Shown here one piece after another: positions 1-8,640 of a DNA stretch of 64,000 bases (position 1 is the first letter of the stretch; each line of letters opens with the position of its first letter). Where the stretch lies: NCBI GenBank assembly GCA_015709635.1, contig CP054180.1, positions 2,728,001-2,792,000 on the forward strand, read 5' to 3'. Under the pieces are notes generated by a model. That model made no database searches. It worked only from the letters and a program-made list of their open reading frames with translations, and was not told where the DNA came from. The DNA is from Gammaproteobacteria bacterium. GTDB lineage: Bacteria > Pseudomonadota > Gammaproteobacteria > Burkholderiales > Nitrosomonadaceae. Both the position numbers and the translations under genes were made by a program.

Positions 1-933
1 TATCTCCACCAATCGTGACTGGTTAGATTCTTCGTAATATTTATCTAATATATCCAATGGTTCAATTTGCTTGAGCATGTACAATTGATGAATACCGGCA
101 GTTTCTCTCAGTTCAAAAACGCCAGGTAACCAAGCTATCATTTCTTCTAGTTTATCGATTAGCCCTTCTTCATTTAACCTATAGACGGCTCCTGGAGCAG
201 CATAAAAACCATCACTGATCATTAATTTCTCGACAGGCAGGCTAGATAATCTAGAAACTTTGAAAACTTCCAGAACCGCATAGCTAAATGGCACGACTGG
301 GAGATTCCAACGATTTTCAAGTTTAGACTCGTGATATTTTGAATTACCAATTTCATTAATCAACCCGAGAATAGCTAGCGGAGAGTCAAGTCCTTCTTCA
401 ATTGGAGTTTTCTTAAAATCTATTGTCGGCTCGTATGTTCGTAGCATTAATGTGATATCACTTCTCAAAGTATTATCGGCAACTCGGCTACTTACATTCT
501 CATGAACAAATACTTGCAAAGCTTCAAATAATTCTTTTTGTGTGAATTCGGGTTTGTGGAATCTATTGAAAAACCAGAAAAATGCTGTTGCATTCTCGGC
601 ATTTGAAGCGATCAACCAATGGAGTAGCCAAATAGTGGCATCGTCTTCTAGATATGGATCATGTCCATTTTTTATATCAAATAGCCGTTTTCCTAGTACG
701 GTCGATGTTAACGTATGTTTATTAGCTTCTAGAATTTGGCACGCAATAAGCCAATAGCGAATCGCATGAACCATGTTTTTACCCACGCCCAGAACAACTG
801 TTGCATCATCCTTTTCAAAAATCGAGGAGTCTTCGCACCATGCTTTGAAGCCTTTTGTTAACCAACCAAAACGAAGTGTAAAGGTCTCATGACGACCAAA
901 AGATACAGCAGAAGATTTATCAAATGGTTTCAT
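1..933 (-). CDS. DUF4007 family protein (3' end cut by window edge)
   Basis: This reading frame stays open for 311 codons from the ATG at 933 to the window edge, so the C-terminus is missing. The N-terminus has the hallmark of DUF4007 proteins: a FGRHETFTLRFGWLTKG motif at about residues 11-27, VVLGVGKNMVHAIRYW at about 45-60, then GHDPYLEDDATIWLLHWL. The start overlaps the stop of the upstream small gene in an ATGA arrangement, so the two are translationally coupled. The molecular function is unknown. From memory of the family, DUF4007 genes are often found with PAPS-reductase-like and cysteine desulfurase genes of DNA phosphorothioation systems; such genes would lie left of position 1 and are not seen here. 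Family assignment is by motif pattern. Confidence 0.85.
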   Translation of the reverse strand, partial: MKPFDKSSAVSFGRHETFTLRFGWLTKGFKAWCEDSSIFEKDDATVVLGVGKNMVHAIRYWLIACQILEANKHTLTSTVLGKRLFDIKNGHDPYLEDDATIWLLHWLIASNAENATAFFWFFNRFHKPEFTQKELFEALQVFVHENVSSRVADNTLRSDITLMLRTYEPTIDFKKTPIEEGLDSPLAILGLINEIGNSKYHESKLENRWNLPVVPFSYAVLEVFKVSRLSSLPVEKLMISDGFYAAPGAVYRLNEEGLIDKLEEMIAWLPGVFELRETAGIHQLYMLKQIEPLDILDKYYEESNQSRLVEI

Positions 934-1130
934 TTTAAAGTATCCTTCATTTGATGTTCATCTTCATCAAAAGGTAAGGATCCTTGCGTGGTATTAGCCA
1001 AATAACTTTCCGCTGATAGAACGAACCAATCTTTAAGTGTAAGACCATTCTTCATTAATGTTGCATGCAGTGTCTTCTTCAATGCAGGATCAATCTCAAT
1101 CACTACACGTCCGCTTCTTCCAATGCTCAT
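930..1130 (-). CDS. Small ribbon-helix-helix-like protein coupled to the DUF4007 gene
   Basis: A 66-residue protein starting MSIGRSGRVVIEIDPALKK. A short beta strand (GRVVIEI) followed by two helices (PALKKTLHATLMKNG, then LTLKDWFVLSAESYL) is the layout of a ribbon-helix-helix/Arc-type DNA-binding fold, ending in an acidic tail (DEDE). Its stop overlaps the DUF4007 start by 4 bp (ATGA), so both form one transcription unit. It could be an autorepressor of the operon or an antitoxin-like partner; the sequence does not decide this. The RHH call rests on residue pattern only. Confidence 0.7.
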   Translation of the reverse strand: MSIGRSGRVVIEIDPALKKTLHATLMKNGLTLKDWFVLSAESYLANTTQGSLPFDEDEHQMKDTLK

Positions 1131-1904
1131 CTATCCCTCTATATGATGTAACTTATGTAATATTACAAATTGTGTTCCAATTTCTGGATTTAGTAAAGAT
1201 GCCCCTGATTTCGCAATTTTAATTACCGCATTCATTCATCATGCCCAGCAGCACGTTCTAAATACGCATCAATCACCGTTTGCTAACTATTAGCAACCCA
1301 ATATAACAATAAGGTATCTTTTTTATCGGCGGCAAATATTGCGTAACTAATGATCCGACCATTAAAAAGATTTATTAGAATCTCCGTATTCCGGCCTTCT
1401 CTGCTATGAAAAATCGAACTGTTTAATGGCCGACTCTATAATGACTGAAAAAATTGGAAAGATTCCGGCCGTTGGTGAGATTCATCCAAGAGTATGATCC
1501 TATGGTGTACCAAATCATGAGTATTGGTAACTGCTGAATAAACCGGCAAAAAAATAATAGAGACCTCTGCAAAACGGGTTTCCTTCTTTGTAAAAACTTG
1601 TGCGCGCTTGACTTGAATATACTTAAATCGAACAGAAAAGCTCAAAAATACAGTTATGCCGCGTCTTTAATAATAATGACAAAACGCAGCCACATAATCC
1701 CGCCTATATAGAAGATCCAATACATAGACTTAGAGCAATCTGAAAAGCAATTCATTCAGGATTGAAATCCGACTGTGTCTTAAATTTGCAAATAAAATAA
1801 GTTTCCAGGTAAAAAATGTATAAGATGAATAAAAGTTATTGATTTTTCACATTATACCCTGCTAGATTACCATTCACTTCTTAAACCACTTTTAGGGCGT
1901 CCCC
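1131..1904. other. 774-bp AT-rich gap without an intact gene
   Basis: This interval lies between the DUF4007-side operon and the HU gene. I see no complete gene in it. It holds one interrupted minus-strand frame (listed separately as a remnant) and the promoter regions for the two flanking, divergently transcribed units. The 69-codon frame at 1436-1645 has no recognisable domain. The sequence is clearly more AT-rich than the element's transfer genes. Confidence 0.5.
1232..1438 (-). pseudogene. Remnant of an unidentified gene, interrupted by a TAG
   Basis: Read on the minus strand, a frame without an ATG runs through NTEILINLFNGRIISYAIFA, then DKKDTLLLYWVANS, reaches TAG at 1283-1285, and continues QTVIDAYLERAAGHDE before TGA at 1232-1234. 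The amino-acid flow is protein-like on both sides of the stop, which suggests a decayed gene 3' end. I do not recognise the family. It may equally be chance reading in AT-rich DNA. Confidence 0.3.
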
Positions 1905-2237
1905 ATGAACAAGACTGAATTGATTGAAGCCATTGCTACACGTTCTAAAACCACCAAAGCCCAAACAACTGCCATGCTGAACGGATTGCTTGAAGTTATT
2001 CAGGAAACCATGGCTAGTGGCAGCGATGTTCAGCTTGTGGGATTTGGTACTTTCTCAGTGACAGAACGTGCAAGTCGTGAAGGCCGCAATCCAGCGACTG
2101 GTGTAACCATGACAATTCCTGCCAAAAAGGTCGTTAAATTCAAGCCAGGCAAAGCCCTGTCTGATGCTGCGGCCTCTGTTAAGAAAATCAATACTGCCAA
2201 ACCAACAAAGCCCAAACAAACAGAAAAAAAGAAATAA
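1905..2237 (+). CDS. HU/IHF-family DNA-binding protein
   Basis: A 110-residue nucleoid-associated protein. The first 90 residues follow the HU fold: helical N-terminus MNKTELIEAIATRSKTTKAQ, the VQLVGFGTFSV beta segment, and the DNA-binding arm with GRNPATGVTMTIPAKKVVKFKPGKAL, including the conserved R-N-P at the arm tip. A lysine/proline/threonine-rich tail (about residues 92-110) extends the usual length of about 90, as in some betaproteobacterial HU variants. It sits inside the integrated element, so it is probably an element-borne HU that could help bend DNA at oriT or the att site; that role is inference. The chromosome should have its own HU elsewhere. Confidence 0.93.
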   Translation: MNKTELIEAIATRSKTTKAQTTAMLNGLLEVIQETMASGSDVQLVGFGTFSVTERASREGRNPATGVTMTIPAKKVVKFKPGKALSDAAASVKKINTAKPTKPKQTEKKK

Positions 2238-2395
2238 TACGATTGAGTGTGTTTTGATTGGAGGAACCCAGGGAATCATCAAGGGAGGACAATTCCCTGG
2301 AGAAGGTTTATGAATAAAATCATACGGTAGAATTTGTTATTGCCTACAGTTATTGCATCGACCAGATAAATAAAACTTGAATGACCATTGATCCG

Positions 2396-2796
2396 TCAGT
2401 CAAACCAGTCTCGGCCAGCGATCATGTATCCAAGCATATTATGGTGGGTGTTGATAGTCACCACATAAACCCGCATTTCATCATCTCTTTCTGCTAATAA
2501 TCCTTGAATCGCCATTCTTTTATCCAAGGGTACCCAATGAGACTGGTTATCATGGTCTTTTCCCATGAACTGGTCCAGCAGCGATTAAAACGGTCTTGGG
2601 TGCCAGAGTTTCCATTTGCCGCTTTTGATGGAATTCAGTCGTGCCCAGCCGCCGATCGGAAATTTACCAGTGGCTTCATCCTTGCGTCTGCTCCAGGCTA
2701 TCCAAGTTACACTGCCATCTCGCAAACGCACCGGCAACCGCGCCCCGTTTGCGGGAAATATATCTTTTCACTCTGATATTCAATTCCGCCACACAT
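2396..2796 (-). pseudogene. Frameshifted SRAP-domain (HMCES/YedK-like) protein
   Basis: The minus strand begins MCGGIEYQSEKIYFPQ at 2796, with Cys2 directly after Met as in SRAP proteins, whose Cys2 crosslinks to abasic sites in ssDNA. The frame then breaks near 2741-2747 in a GC run; one frame over it continues LPVRLRDGSVTWIAWSRRKD, then FPIGGWARLNSIKSGKW. A TAA at 2585-2587 interrupts it again, after which DNQSHWVPLDKRMAIQGLL and EMRVYVVTINTHHNM follow to TGA at 2396-2398. Two independent lesions make this a pseudogene. Intact relatives are common in conjugative elements (recollection). The downstream neighbour on this strand is the HU gene's convergent 3' end. Confidence 0.75.
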
Positions 2797-2809
2797 AGTA
2801 ACCCTACCA

Positions 2810-4060
2810 TTAGCTGCTGCGTGATCGTGAAATTGTTTTTGTGGCTATTGAAATTAACCGTTGACTATCTTCATGTTCAAAGGATGATGACATACGCTTG
2901 ATCTCATCGCTGCGTAATTGATGGCGTTTTGCGGTCAATTGCCAATTACCCAGACTTTTCCCGATCTTTTTTAATGCAAGATCGGTTATTGACTGATTTA
3001 ATGCAAAGTATTCTGTCAGCTCCAGACAGGTATCTAATGATGGTTTAACGCTTTGGTTAAATGCCAGTTGATGCACTCGTTGGATAAAGGGCTGAGAGGT
3101 TGGGTTTAAATCATAGGCAGGTGCCAGTCGCCATCCCTGAGGGGCGCGCAGAAAACCATGATTGCGTAGATGATCATCAATATTGCCGGTCATAACGTTG
3201 AATGTCATACGCCGCCATAATTCCAGGCGATCTTGTGCAGGCTGCGCAGATTCACGATTAATGGCATCAGCTATTTCCAGATAACTCGCCCCCTCCTTGG
3301 TATCTTCATTGCGTCCTAATAGTGTCATGGCAGACATAAAAGGGGTACGCAGTGTTTTCTCACGGTCAAATCGTTTGACCAGTAAGACCGGCGAATCACT
3401 TTTTGCATTTAAAACCCTAAATGCTGTTACTTCAATTCCGGCTTGTTGTGCAAGATCCAGCATAACGGCTTCCCATAGACTGACTCGTTCTGTATCGTTC
3501 TGTGAAGAAAACTTGGCAATCCAGAGTTCGCCGGCATCTTCAATCGCCGCTTTAGGTCGCGCTCCGCCAAGCGATGAACCAGGCTGCGCAAGCATGGCAA
3601 GATCGGCGGCAGTCTCCGTACCGCTTTCAAAATGTCTGGCTGCGGTTTCAAGTTGTCGCATATGAATCAACTTGGGGATATTTGTATGTTCTGCAAGAAA
3701 CACATCGGGCGTATGACTGTGACTTAAACGAAGTCCACCCATGCGCATGTAATCACTAACACCCAACATATAGTCACTGTCACTTAAAAAGATACCAGTT
3801 GTGCGTGTCTGAATCAGTCTGCCCCAACGATCTGGTGAAATATCCTGGAAAGCACCCCATAAACGGTTGTTCAAATACGGCATATCAACCAGCAAAGGGA
3901 GTTCCGGGTCAATGGCAAAGCGATTTGGGTGTTTGATCCAAGTACGCTCATAGATAAAGCGGTAATTTTCCCTGCCACGGCTTTTATGAATTTCCAGGTG
4001 ACCAATGCGATGCAATTGTCCTTGCCAATCCAATGAGACAAGCAGGTGGGTATCATTCAT
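2810..4060 (-). CDS. hipA: HipA-type Ser/Thr kinase toxin
   Basis: A 416-residue HipA-family kinase toxin, close to the usual length of about 440. HipA proteins phosphorylate translation components such as GltX and cause growth arrest. Visible are the HipA N-terminal region (LWGAFQDISPDRWGRLIQ, about residues 67-84), the glycine-rich SSLGGARPKAA segment (about 162-172), VLLVKRFDRE (about 226-235), the catalytic loop NIDDHLRNHGF (about 293-303, holding the presumed catalytic Asp) and the metal-binding APAYDLNP (about 314-321). It overlaps the upstream hipB by 4 bp, so antitoxin and toxin are coupled. All motifs needed for kinase activity are present. Its substrate cannot be read from the sequence. 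Confidence 0.93.
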   Translation of the reverse strand: MNDTHLLVSLDWQGQLHRIGHLEIHKSRGRENYRFIYERTWIKHPNRFAIDPELPLLVDMPYLNNRLWGAFQDISPDRWGRLIQTRTTGIFLSDSDYMLGVSDYMRMGGLRLSHSHTPDVFLAEHTNIPKLIHMRQLETAARHFESGTETAADLAMLAQPGSSLGGARPKAAIEDAGELWIAKFSSQNDTERVSLWEAVMLDLAQQAGIEVTAFRVLNAKSDSPVLLVKRFDREKTLRTPFMSAMTLLGRNEDTKEGASYLEIADAINRESAQPAQDRLELWRRMTFNVMTGNIDDHLRNHGFLRAPQGWRLAPAYDLNPTSQPFIQRVHQLAFNQSVKPSLDTCLELTEYFALNQSITDLALKKIGKSLGNWQLTAKRHQLRSDEIKRMSSSFEHEDSQRLISIATKTISRSRSS

Positions 4061-4359
4061 TTAGAAACCCTGACTCGTTTGGGTAGTTTCTCATCCATCA
4101 GATCCAGGCCCAGGGAATCATGGGTACGATCCATCAGCATTTCGAGTTCATCGGCTTTACCAAGGATGTATAACGCCATCGCGTAATTGCCCATACTGGT
4201 ATTTGGTTCGCCGCGTTCAATTTTTGCAACCGTAACCCGTGTAACGCCCATGCGCTCAGCCATCAACTGCACAGTAATTCCTCGGCGCTTTCTTGCGTCA
4301 CGAATGTCACCACCAAGTTTCTTTAGGACTTGCTCAACACGAAATGATCTGACAGACAT
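4057..4359 (-). CDS. hipB: HipB-like XRE-family antitoxin
   Basis: A helix-turn-helix antitoxin directly upstream of hipA, with a 4-bp overlap. The HTH spans about residues 14-55 (counting from the chosen start): DIRDARKRRGITVQLMAERM, then GVTRVTVAKIERGEPNTSMG, a standard XRE pattern. I chose the ATG at 4359 (MSVRSFRV) over the one at 4380, because the longer version adds a hydrophobic MCAIVFI stretch that overlaps the operator-like palindromes. HipB proteins neutralise HipA and repress their own operon; the repeats just upstream fit such autoregulation. Confidence 0.88.
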   Translation of the reverse strand: MSVRSFRVEQVLKKLGGDIRDARKRRGITVQLMAERMGVTRVTVAKIERGEPNTSMGNYAMALYILGKADELEMLMDRTHDSLGLDLMDEKLPKRVRVSK

Positions 4360-4365
4360 AATGAA

Positions 4366-4413
4366 TACTATAGCGCACATGTTATTATATAAAGATCACT
4401 ATAGTATACTATA
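4366..4413 (-). promoter_or_regulatory. hipBA operator/promoter region with palindromic repeats
   Basis: A perfect 14-bp palindrome TATAGTATACTATA lies at 4400-4413, and a further TACTATAG half-box lies at 4366-4373, just 7 bp before the hipB start. Both share the core TATAG/CTATA. The AT-rich stretch between them can supply a -10 box on the minus strand. Arrays of such palindromes upstream of hipB serve as antitoxin operators in characterised systems; the role here is inferred. Confidence 0.6.
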
Positions 4414-4437
4414 TATAGAACTAATACCGAATAACTG

Positions 4438-5553
4438 TCAGCGGGTACGACTTTTGCGCTTGCCCAATCCACCATCTTCCTTCACAAAGGTTCTGGGTTT
4501 TCTAAAAATAGCACCTATTTCACCGGACAATGACGCAAATAACCCTTCTTCTCGCAATGAACGATAATCATAGCCCTCAACGGTTAGCACATCTTTTAGT
4601 ATGCCAACTTCACAGGCTTTGGATAATACCGGATGTCTGTAATCATTAGCATTCGTGATGGCAAATACGGTATTGACGCCAGAATTGCGTGCAAAATTTT
4701 GTAGTCGCGCCAGAAGCAGATTTTGAGGACGATTCAGTACCGATAAGGGTAATTCACTTAACGACAATACAAAACCATTTGCACTGATGCCTATCAAGTT
4801 AAAAAACTGATCTTGCTTTTTTAAAGCATGGCCTATCTTCGCAAGATCCTCCGGTGAGGCTATTTTCTCCAAAAGCAGCGTATGACTTTTATAATGATTG
4901 TTCTGATAACCTCCTGCCTGATCACCCATCCAATCCACAAAATCGACATGACCTTCTTTATCAATGATACTGTATTGACTGGTATTGATAATGACATGGC
5001 CTTTAAAACTCGGAACAAATGATGCAAGTATTTCTGTAAGCCTGATATCCTGACTTGATGGCTTAGCATTACCCGATGGATGATTATGCAATAACCAGTA
5101 ACCATCTGCTTTAACATGTCGCCTAGTCTTTTCTACCAAAACACCCAGATCATATTTGGCATGACCAATCTTTTCCAAATAGACTGCACCCGGTAATCTG
5201 GAACTCACAGCAGTATGATGAACGATGCGATTCATACGGGTATAAAATATTCTCAGCGTTTCATAGCGCGGATCACGCAGTATTTGCGCCATTATTGCCA
5301 GATCATGGCCTGACTTGATGGACTGATTCAGGAAGGTGGTTCCTCCTTTTTCTCGGAAGTCTTTCGGGAAATCACAACCCAGTAAGGTGCCACCTGCCCA
5401 TCGAGCATGAGATTCGAGCAGTTCTGTATAGGCACCTCTTCCTGCTTCCTTTTGCTTTTCGGTAGTGCCGGGACGAGTCTCAATGTTTTCATAAAGATCA
5501 CCTTCATCAGAATTGGATGGGGTTCCTGGAATCTTCAGCATATTATCGCGCAT
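4438..5553 (-). CDS. RadC-like JAB (MPN) domain protein
   Basis: A 371-residue protein with a JAB/MPN metalloprotease-like fold of the RadC family. The metal-binding JAMM-type motif is seen as LLHNHPSGNAKPSSQDIRL at about residues 154-172 (H-x-H-P-S-G then S-x2-D). It lacks the short RadC length (about 160-220): an N-terminal extension of about 80 residues and a C-terminal half of about 180 residues, containing a second alpha/beta-like region (FNLIGISANGFVLSLSE), have no family I recognise. RadC-like proteins are frequent on plasmids and ICEs, with unproven function. It is the last gene of the minus-strand transfer operon before hipBA, 20 bp after the primase gene. Confidence 0.82.
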   Translation of the reverse strand: MRDNMLKIPGTPSNSDEGDLYENIETRPGTTEKQKEAGRGAYTELLESHARWAGGTLLGCDFPKDFREKGGTTFLNQSIKSGHDLAIMAQILRDPRYETLRIFYTRMNRIVHHTAVSSRLPGAVYLEKIGHAKYDLGVLVEKTRRHVKADGYWLLHNHPSGNAKPSSQDIRLTEILASFVPSFKGHVIINTSQYSIIDKEGHVDFVDWMGDQAGGYQNNHYKSHTLLLEKIASPEDLAKIGHALKKQDQFFNLIGISANGFVLSLSELPLSVLNRPQNLLLARLQNFARNSGVNTVFAITNANDYRHPVLSKACEVGILKDVLTVEGYDYRSLREEGLFASLSGEIGAIFRKPRTFVKEDGGLGKRKSRTR

Positions 5554-5573
5554 CTTGTAGTCTCCTTAAAAGA

Positions 5574-8417
5574 TTACCTGACCAATGCCCGTTTTTGCCT
5601 GATTTCCTGCTGCTTAGGTTCAATAGGGACTTGTAACTTCAATAAGCTGTCCTGTTTAGCCTGCTGAGATATTTTTTCAACAACCGATCCAACCTGACGT
5701 TTAACCGCCTCAATACCTAGCGCGCTTTTATTGGCCAGATCATTAAAATCATTTAATTTTTTTGATATCTGCTCACCCGGCGCAAAAACCGGAAATACCG
5801 CAAACCCATTTACCAATGCCGCTGCTTCCAGCGCTTTTTCCTTGCCGGGGTTTTTGCCAAGGGTGGATTCCAGGTGATGATCATCGTCTCCCGCAATAAT
5901 GATGGGCTTATGCGGATACTTTGCATGCAAATCCTTAGCTACTTTGGGTAAGTTACCTGAATCAAATGCAGCGATGACAGGATAACCCAGCGCCTGAGAT
6001 AGCGTGTCTGCCGTGGCATAGCCTTCAGCAATTACAATGGCAGGTGCAGCATCCAGTGCTGTAAGTCCCTGACTCTCGCCACCAACGACATGAAAGTTAT
6101 TCTCCTTTCTGCTACCCGTAGCAAAAAGCTTTGAGCCACTGGGTTGTATCGTTTGTACACCCCAGATTTGTCCATGAACATCTTGTGCGGCCAGCAACAA
6201 ATCACCAGCAGTCAGTACAATACTGTCTGGATTTTCTTCTCGTAGTACTTTGACTTCCTGCCAGTTTTGACCGATTTTAATGATTGAATCGGTCAGCAAA
6301 TCATCCGCATTCTGCGGCACGATTCTCAAATTGCCCGGGCGGACACACTTTTCTTTCAGATAAGGATGTTCGGAATCGGCAACTGGTGCGATCGCCAGCA
6401 AGGCTTGAATTGCATCAGCAACTTTATTTTGCTGTGCCTGTTGCTCGGCTTTTCGGTTTTGCTGCTTGATAGCAGCTTGAGCGATCAACTCGGCTTTTTG
6501 CGCATCCGTTAACGAATACCCCTTGGCTTTCCAGCGAGTCTCTATACCGGTTCGATTATTCTTGAAATATCCGGCAGGATGGCCATCCAGATGCGCCACA
6601 TAAAAACCTGATTTCTCACCGGACTTGTCACCTTCAACTTTAATTCTGTGTGTGCCGCCATCCATCAACGGATGATTGCCATCAACCAAACAACCTTGAG
6701 CGCGCAGCAAATCAGCAAATTCACTCACGGGATCAATAGCCGGTTCCTGCTGACTGGAAACATTCTCCGGTAGCCAACGTTGCAATGTTTGGATATCTGC
6801 TTCTGGCCCTACATACCAGGCACGGGCGTTTTTGTCCCAACGAGCGCCAGCGGCCTTTGCCAAGTCTTTATCACGATAAGGAACAATCAAATATTGACGA
6901 GCATTGTCATCGTTTTGTTCGGTCTTGGCTCCTGATATCGATACTTCAGTGCTAATTGGATCATTTCGAATGCGATTTTCATGGATATTGGCAAGCTTGA
7001 CGGCCTTCTCATGTTCATTCTTTTCGGCAGCGACATCAATGAGTGCAAGCAAATTGGTTAATTCTTGCGCTTCCTGTTTAGACCCACAGTTTTTCACCCA
7101 TTGAAAAATCTGATCATCACGCTGCATAGTCACGCCCCAGAATTGTGGCTCTTTATTCGTTGAATCAGCAGATACTATAGACTTAATACCATTTTCATCG
7201 GAATGAATCGCATTACCCTGAATCTGTAACTGTCCATTCCAGTCAGCCGGAATTCTAAAACCCAATTTGTCCTCCGCAACTTCTTCAAACTCCAAGTTAT
7301 CAATACCGCCGCCCCTCGTAAACTTGAGTGCATCGGCAACCAGAATGATGGCATCCTGATCCTTTTTTGACATAGCTTGTGTCAGATCATTAAACCGTTT
7401 GATATTGTGGGATGCGATGGTGGCCAGATCCGGTGAGAGATTCAGTAAATAAGCTGTGGTGTTTTGCTTGATTTGATCCATTCTGATTGCCTCCTCTGCA
7501 TCAACTTCCTGTGCAATTTCCTGTTGTTGTGACAATGCCAGTACATAATCCTGGATTTTTTCCGCATCAGCAGCAGCACGAAATATCTCTGTGGGATCTT
7601 CCTGTAGCGCTTTGATCCATGAACTCACATAAGCCACATGCTGCCCCGGATCATGACAGATACCCAATTCACCACTGAGCAACATGCTGGCAATCTCGGC
7701 ACGTAGTTCTTCTTTGGCATAACCGTGGCTGCCGAATGGATGCGCGAGATCACGATTTAAGCGCAATTCATGACCGGTCCAGTGCCCCAGTTCATGCAGT
7801 GCGGTTGCGTAGTAGCGATCGGGGGTTGGAAACTGGTGCTTATGGGGTAAGTGGATACTGTCGGTTGATGGCCGATAAAATGCGCGATCAGCCTCGCCAT
7901 GATGGATTACAGCATGGGATGCCTGTAATATGCGTTCTGCCCGCTCCAGCGGATCCCAGTCAGGGGCTTTAATGTCAAGTTCTGGCAGATTATCCATTTG
8001 CTGCGCATTAAATACGGCGGCATAAAACACCCTGGGACGCTCAAGCCTGATCTGTTCTTTAATAGAATTGCCCTCATTATTGAGTACAGGATTATTGTTG
8101 TCATCGGTTTTGATGCGTTCATCGGTAAATTTCCAATATTGCACGAGCGTGCTTTTTTCACCTTTACGCACCTGTGCCCCCAGACTTACCGCTTGCTTGT
8201 AGGTTAACCAACGCGGATCCGTATACGCACGGCTCATCAGGTTCAGGCTATTAATGCCCCGGTAGCGCTTCCCCGTTGTTGGATTCATGGGTAATGTAGC
8301 CAGCAAATCACCGGGTTCCCACGGCTTTTGCCAGGGCGCAACACCTTTTTTGAGTTGCTCAATCAAATTCTCGGCAACTTGTTCATGAAAAGCCTTCTTA
8401 GCTTCTTTCATCGTCAA
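5574..8417 (-). CDS. traC: ArdC-type antirestriction / zincin / DUF5710 / Toprim primase fusion (TraC-like)
   Basis: A 947-residue multidomain protein. Residues about 8-115 form the ArdC N-terminal ssDNA-binding domain ([27 protein letters not shown]). A zinc metallopeptidase motif [10 protein letters not shown] follows at 208-217. A DUF5710-type module ([20 protein letters not shown], then WYVG) lies near 520-545. The C-terminal third resembles the Toprim part of plasmid TraC primases: [19 protein letters not shown] carries the catalytic Glu and [10 protein letters not shown] the Asp-Asp pair. Such proteins travel with or act on the transferred single strand, priming synthesis and shielding it from restriction in the recipient. 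It sits at the traC position of an RP4-like operon, overlapping the preceding gene by 20 bp. Confidence 0.88.
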   Translation of the reverse strand: MTMKEAKKAFHEQVAENLIEQLKKGVAPWQKPWEPGDLLATLPMNPTTGKRYRGINSLNLMSRAYTDPRWLTYKQAVSLGAQVRKGEKSTLVQYWKFTDERIKTDDNNNPVLNNEGNSIKEQIRLERPRVFYAAVFNAQQMDNLPELDIKAPDWDPLERAERILQASHAVIHHGEADRAFYRPSTDSIHLPHKHQFPTPDRYYATALHELGHWTGHELRLNRDLAHPFGSHGYAKEELRAEIASMLLSGELGICHDPGQHVAYVSSWIKALQEDPTEIFRAAADAEKIQDYVLALSQQQEIAQEVDAEEAIRMDQIKQNTTAYLLNLSPDLATIASHNIKRFNDLTQAMSKKDQDAIILVADALKFTRGGGIDNLEFEEVAEDKLGFRIPADWNGQLQIQGNAIHSDENGIKSIVSADSTNKEPQFWGVTMQRDDQIFQWVKNCGSKQEAQELTNLLALIDVAAEKNEHEKAVKLANIHENRIRNDPISTEVSISGAKTEQNDDNARQYLIVPYRDKDLAKAAGARWDKNARAWYVGPEADIQTLQRWLPENVSSQQEPAIDPVSEFADLLRAQGCLVDGNHPLMDGGTHRIKVEGDKSGEKSGFYVAHLDGHPAGYFKNNRTGIETRWKAKGYSLTDAQKAELIAQAAIKQQNRKAEQQAQQNKVADAIQALLAIAPVADSEHPYLKEKCVRPGNLRIVPQNADDLLTDSIIKIGQNWQEVKVLREENPDSIVLTAGDLLLAAQDVHGQIWGVQTIQPSGSKLFATGSRKENNFHVVGGESQGLTALDAAPAIVIAEGYATADTLSQALGYPVIAAFDSGNLPKVAKDLHAKYPHKPIIIAGDDDHHLESTLGKNPGKEKALEAAALVNGFAVFPVFAPGEQISKKLNDFNDLANKSALGIEAVKRQVGSVVEKISQQAKQDSLLKLQVPIEPKQQEIRQKRALVR

Positions 8418-8616
8418 CCTCCGCTGTATGATCGATGTTGCTCTCTAGCGCATCTTGTTCATTCAAGGCATCTTCCGCAAATGCGCCCAATCTCTCAGCT
8501 TCTAAGGGATCAAATTCAGCCTGGAAGCCCGGTATCTCAGCATCGAGTAGCTTTTCCTGAATGATTTCTGTTATGTCAGGATTGTTGGTTTCAGCATCAA
8601 TCGGCGGTCTATTCAT
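8398..8616 (-). CDS. Small acidic protein at the traD position
   Basis: A 72-residue, strongly acidic protein (many Asp/Glu, start [20 protein letters not shown]) with no recognised domain. It lies between traF and traC in the RP4-like order, where RP4 has small genes traD and traE, and its 3' end overlaps the traC start by 20 bp, which supports translation. Upstream is a purine-rich ribosome-binding stretch (GGAGACAATG read on the minus strand). The function is unknown; similarity to RP4 TraD is positional only. Confidence 0.7.
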   Translation of the reverse strand: MNRPPIDAETNNPDITEIIQEKLLDAEIPGFQAEFDPLEAERLGAFAEDALNEQDALESNIDHTAEVDDERS

Positions 8617-8640
8617 AACATTGTCTCCTTTAAATTTTAA

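Noticed and set aside
1436..1645. 69-codon minus-strand frame
   Set aside because: No recognisable domain, no convincing ribosome-binding site, AT-rich gap; treated as chance.
2396..2796. Programmed frameshifting in the SRAP gene
   Set aside because: A second lesion (in-frame TAA at 2585) and no slippery heptamer make plain decay more likely.
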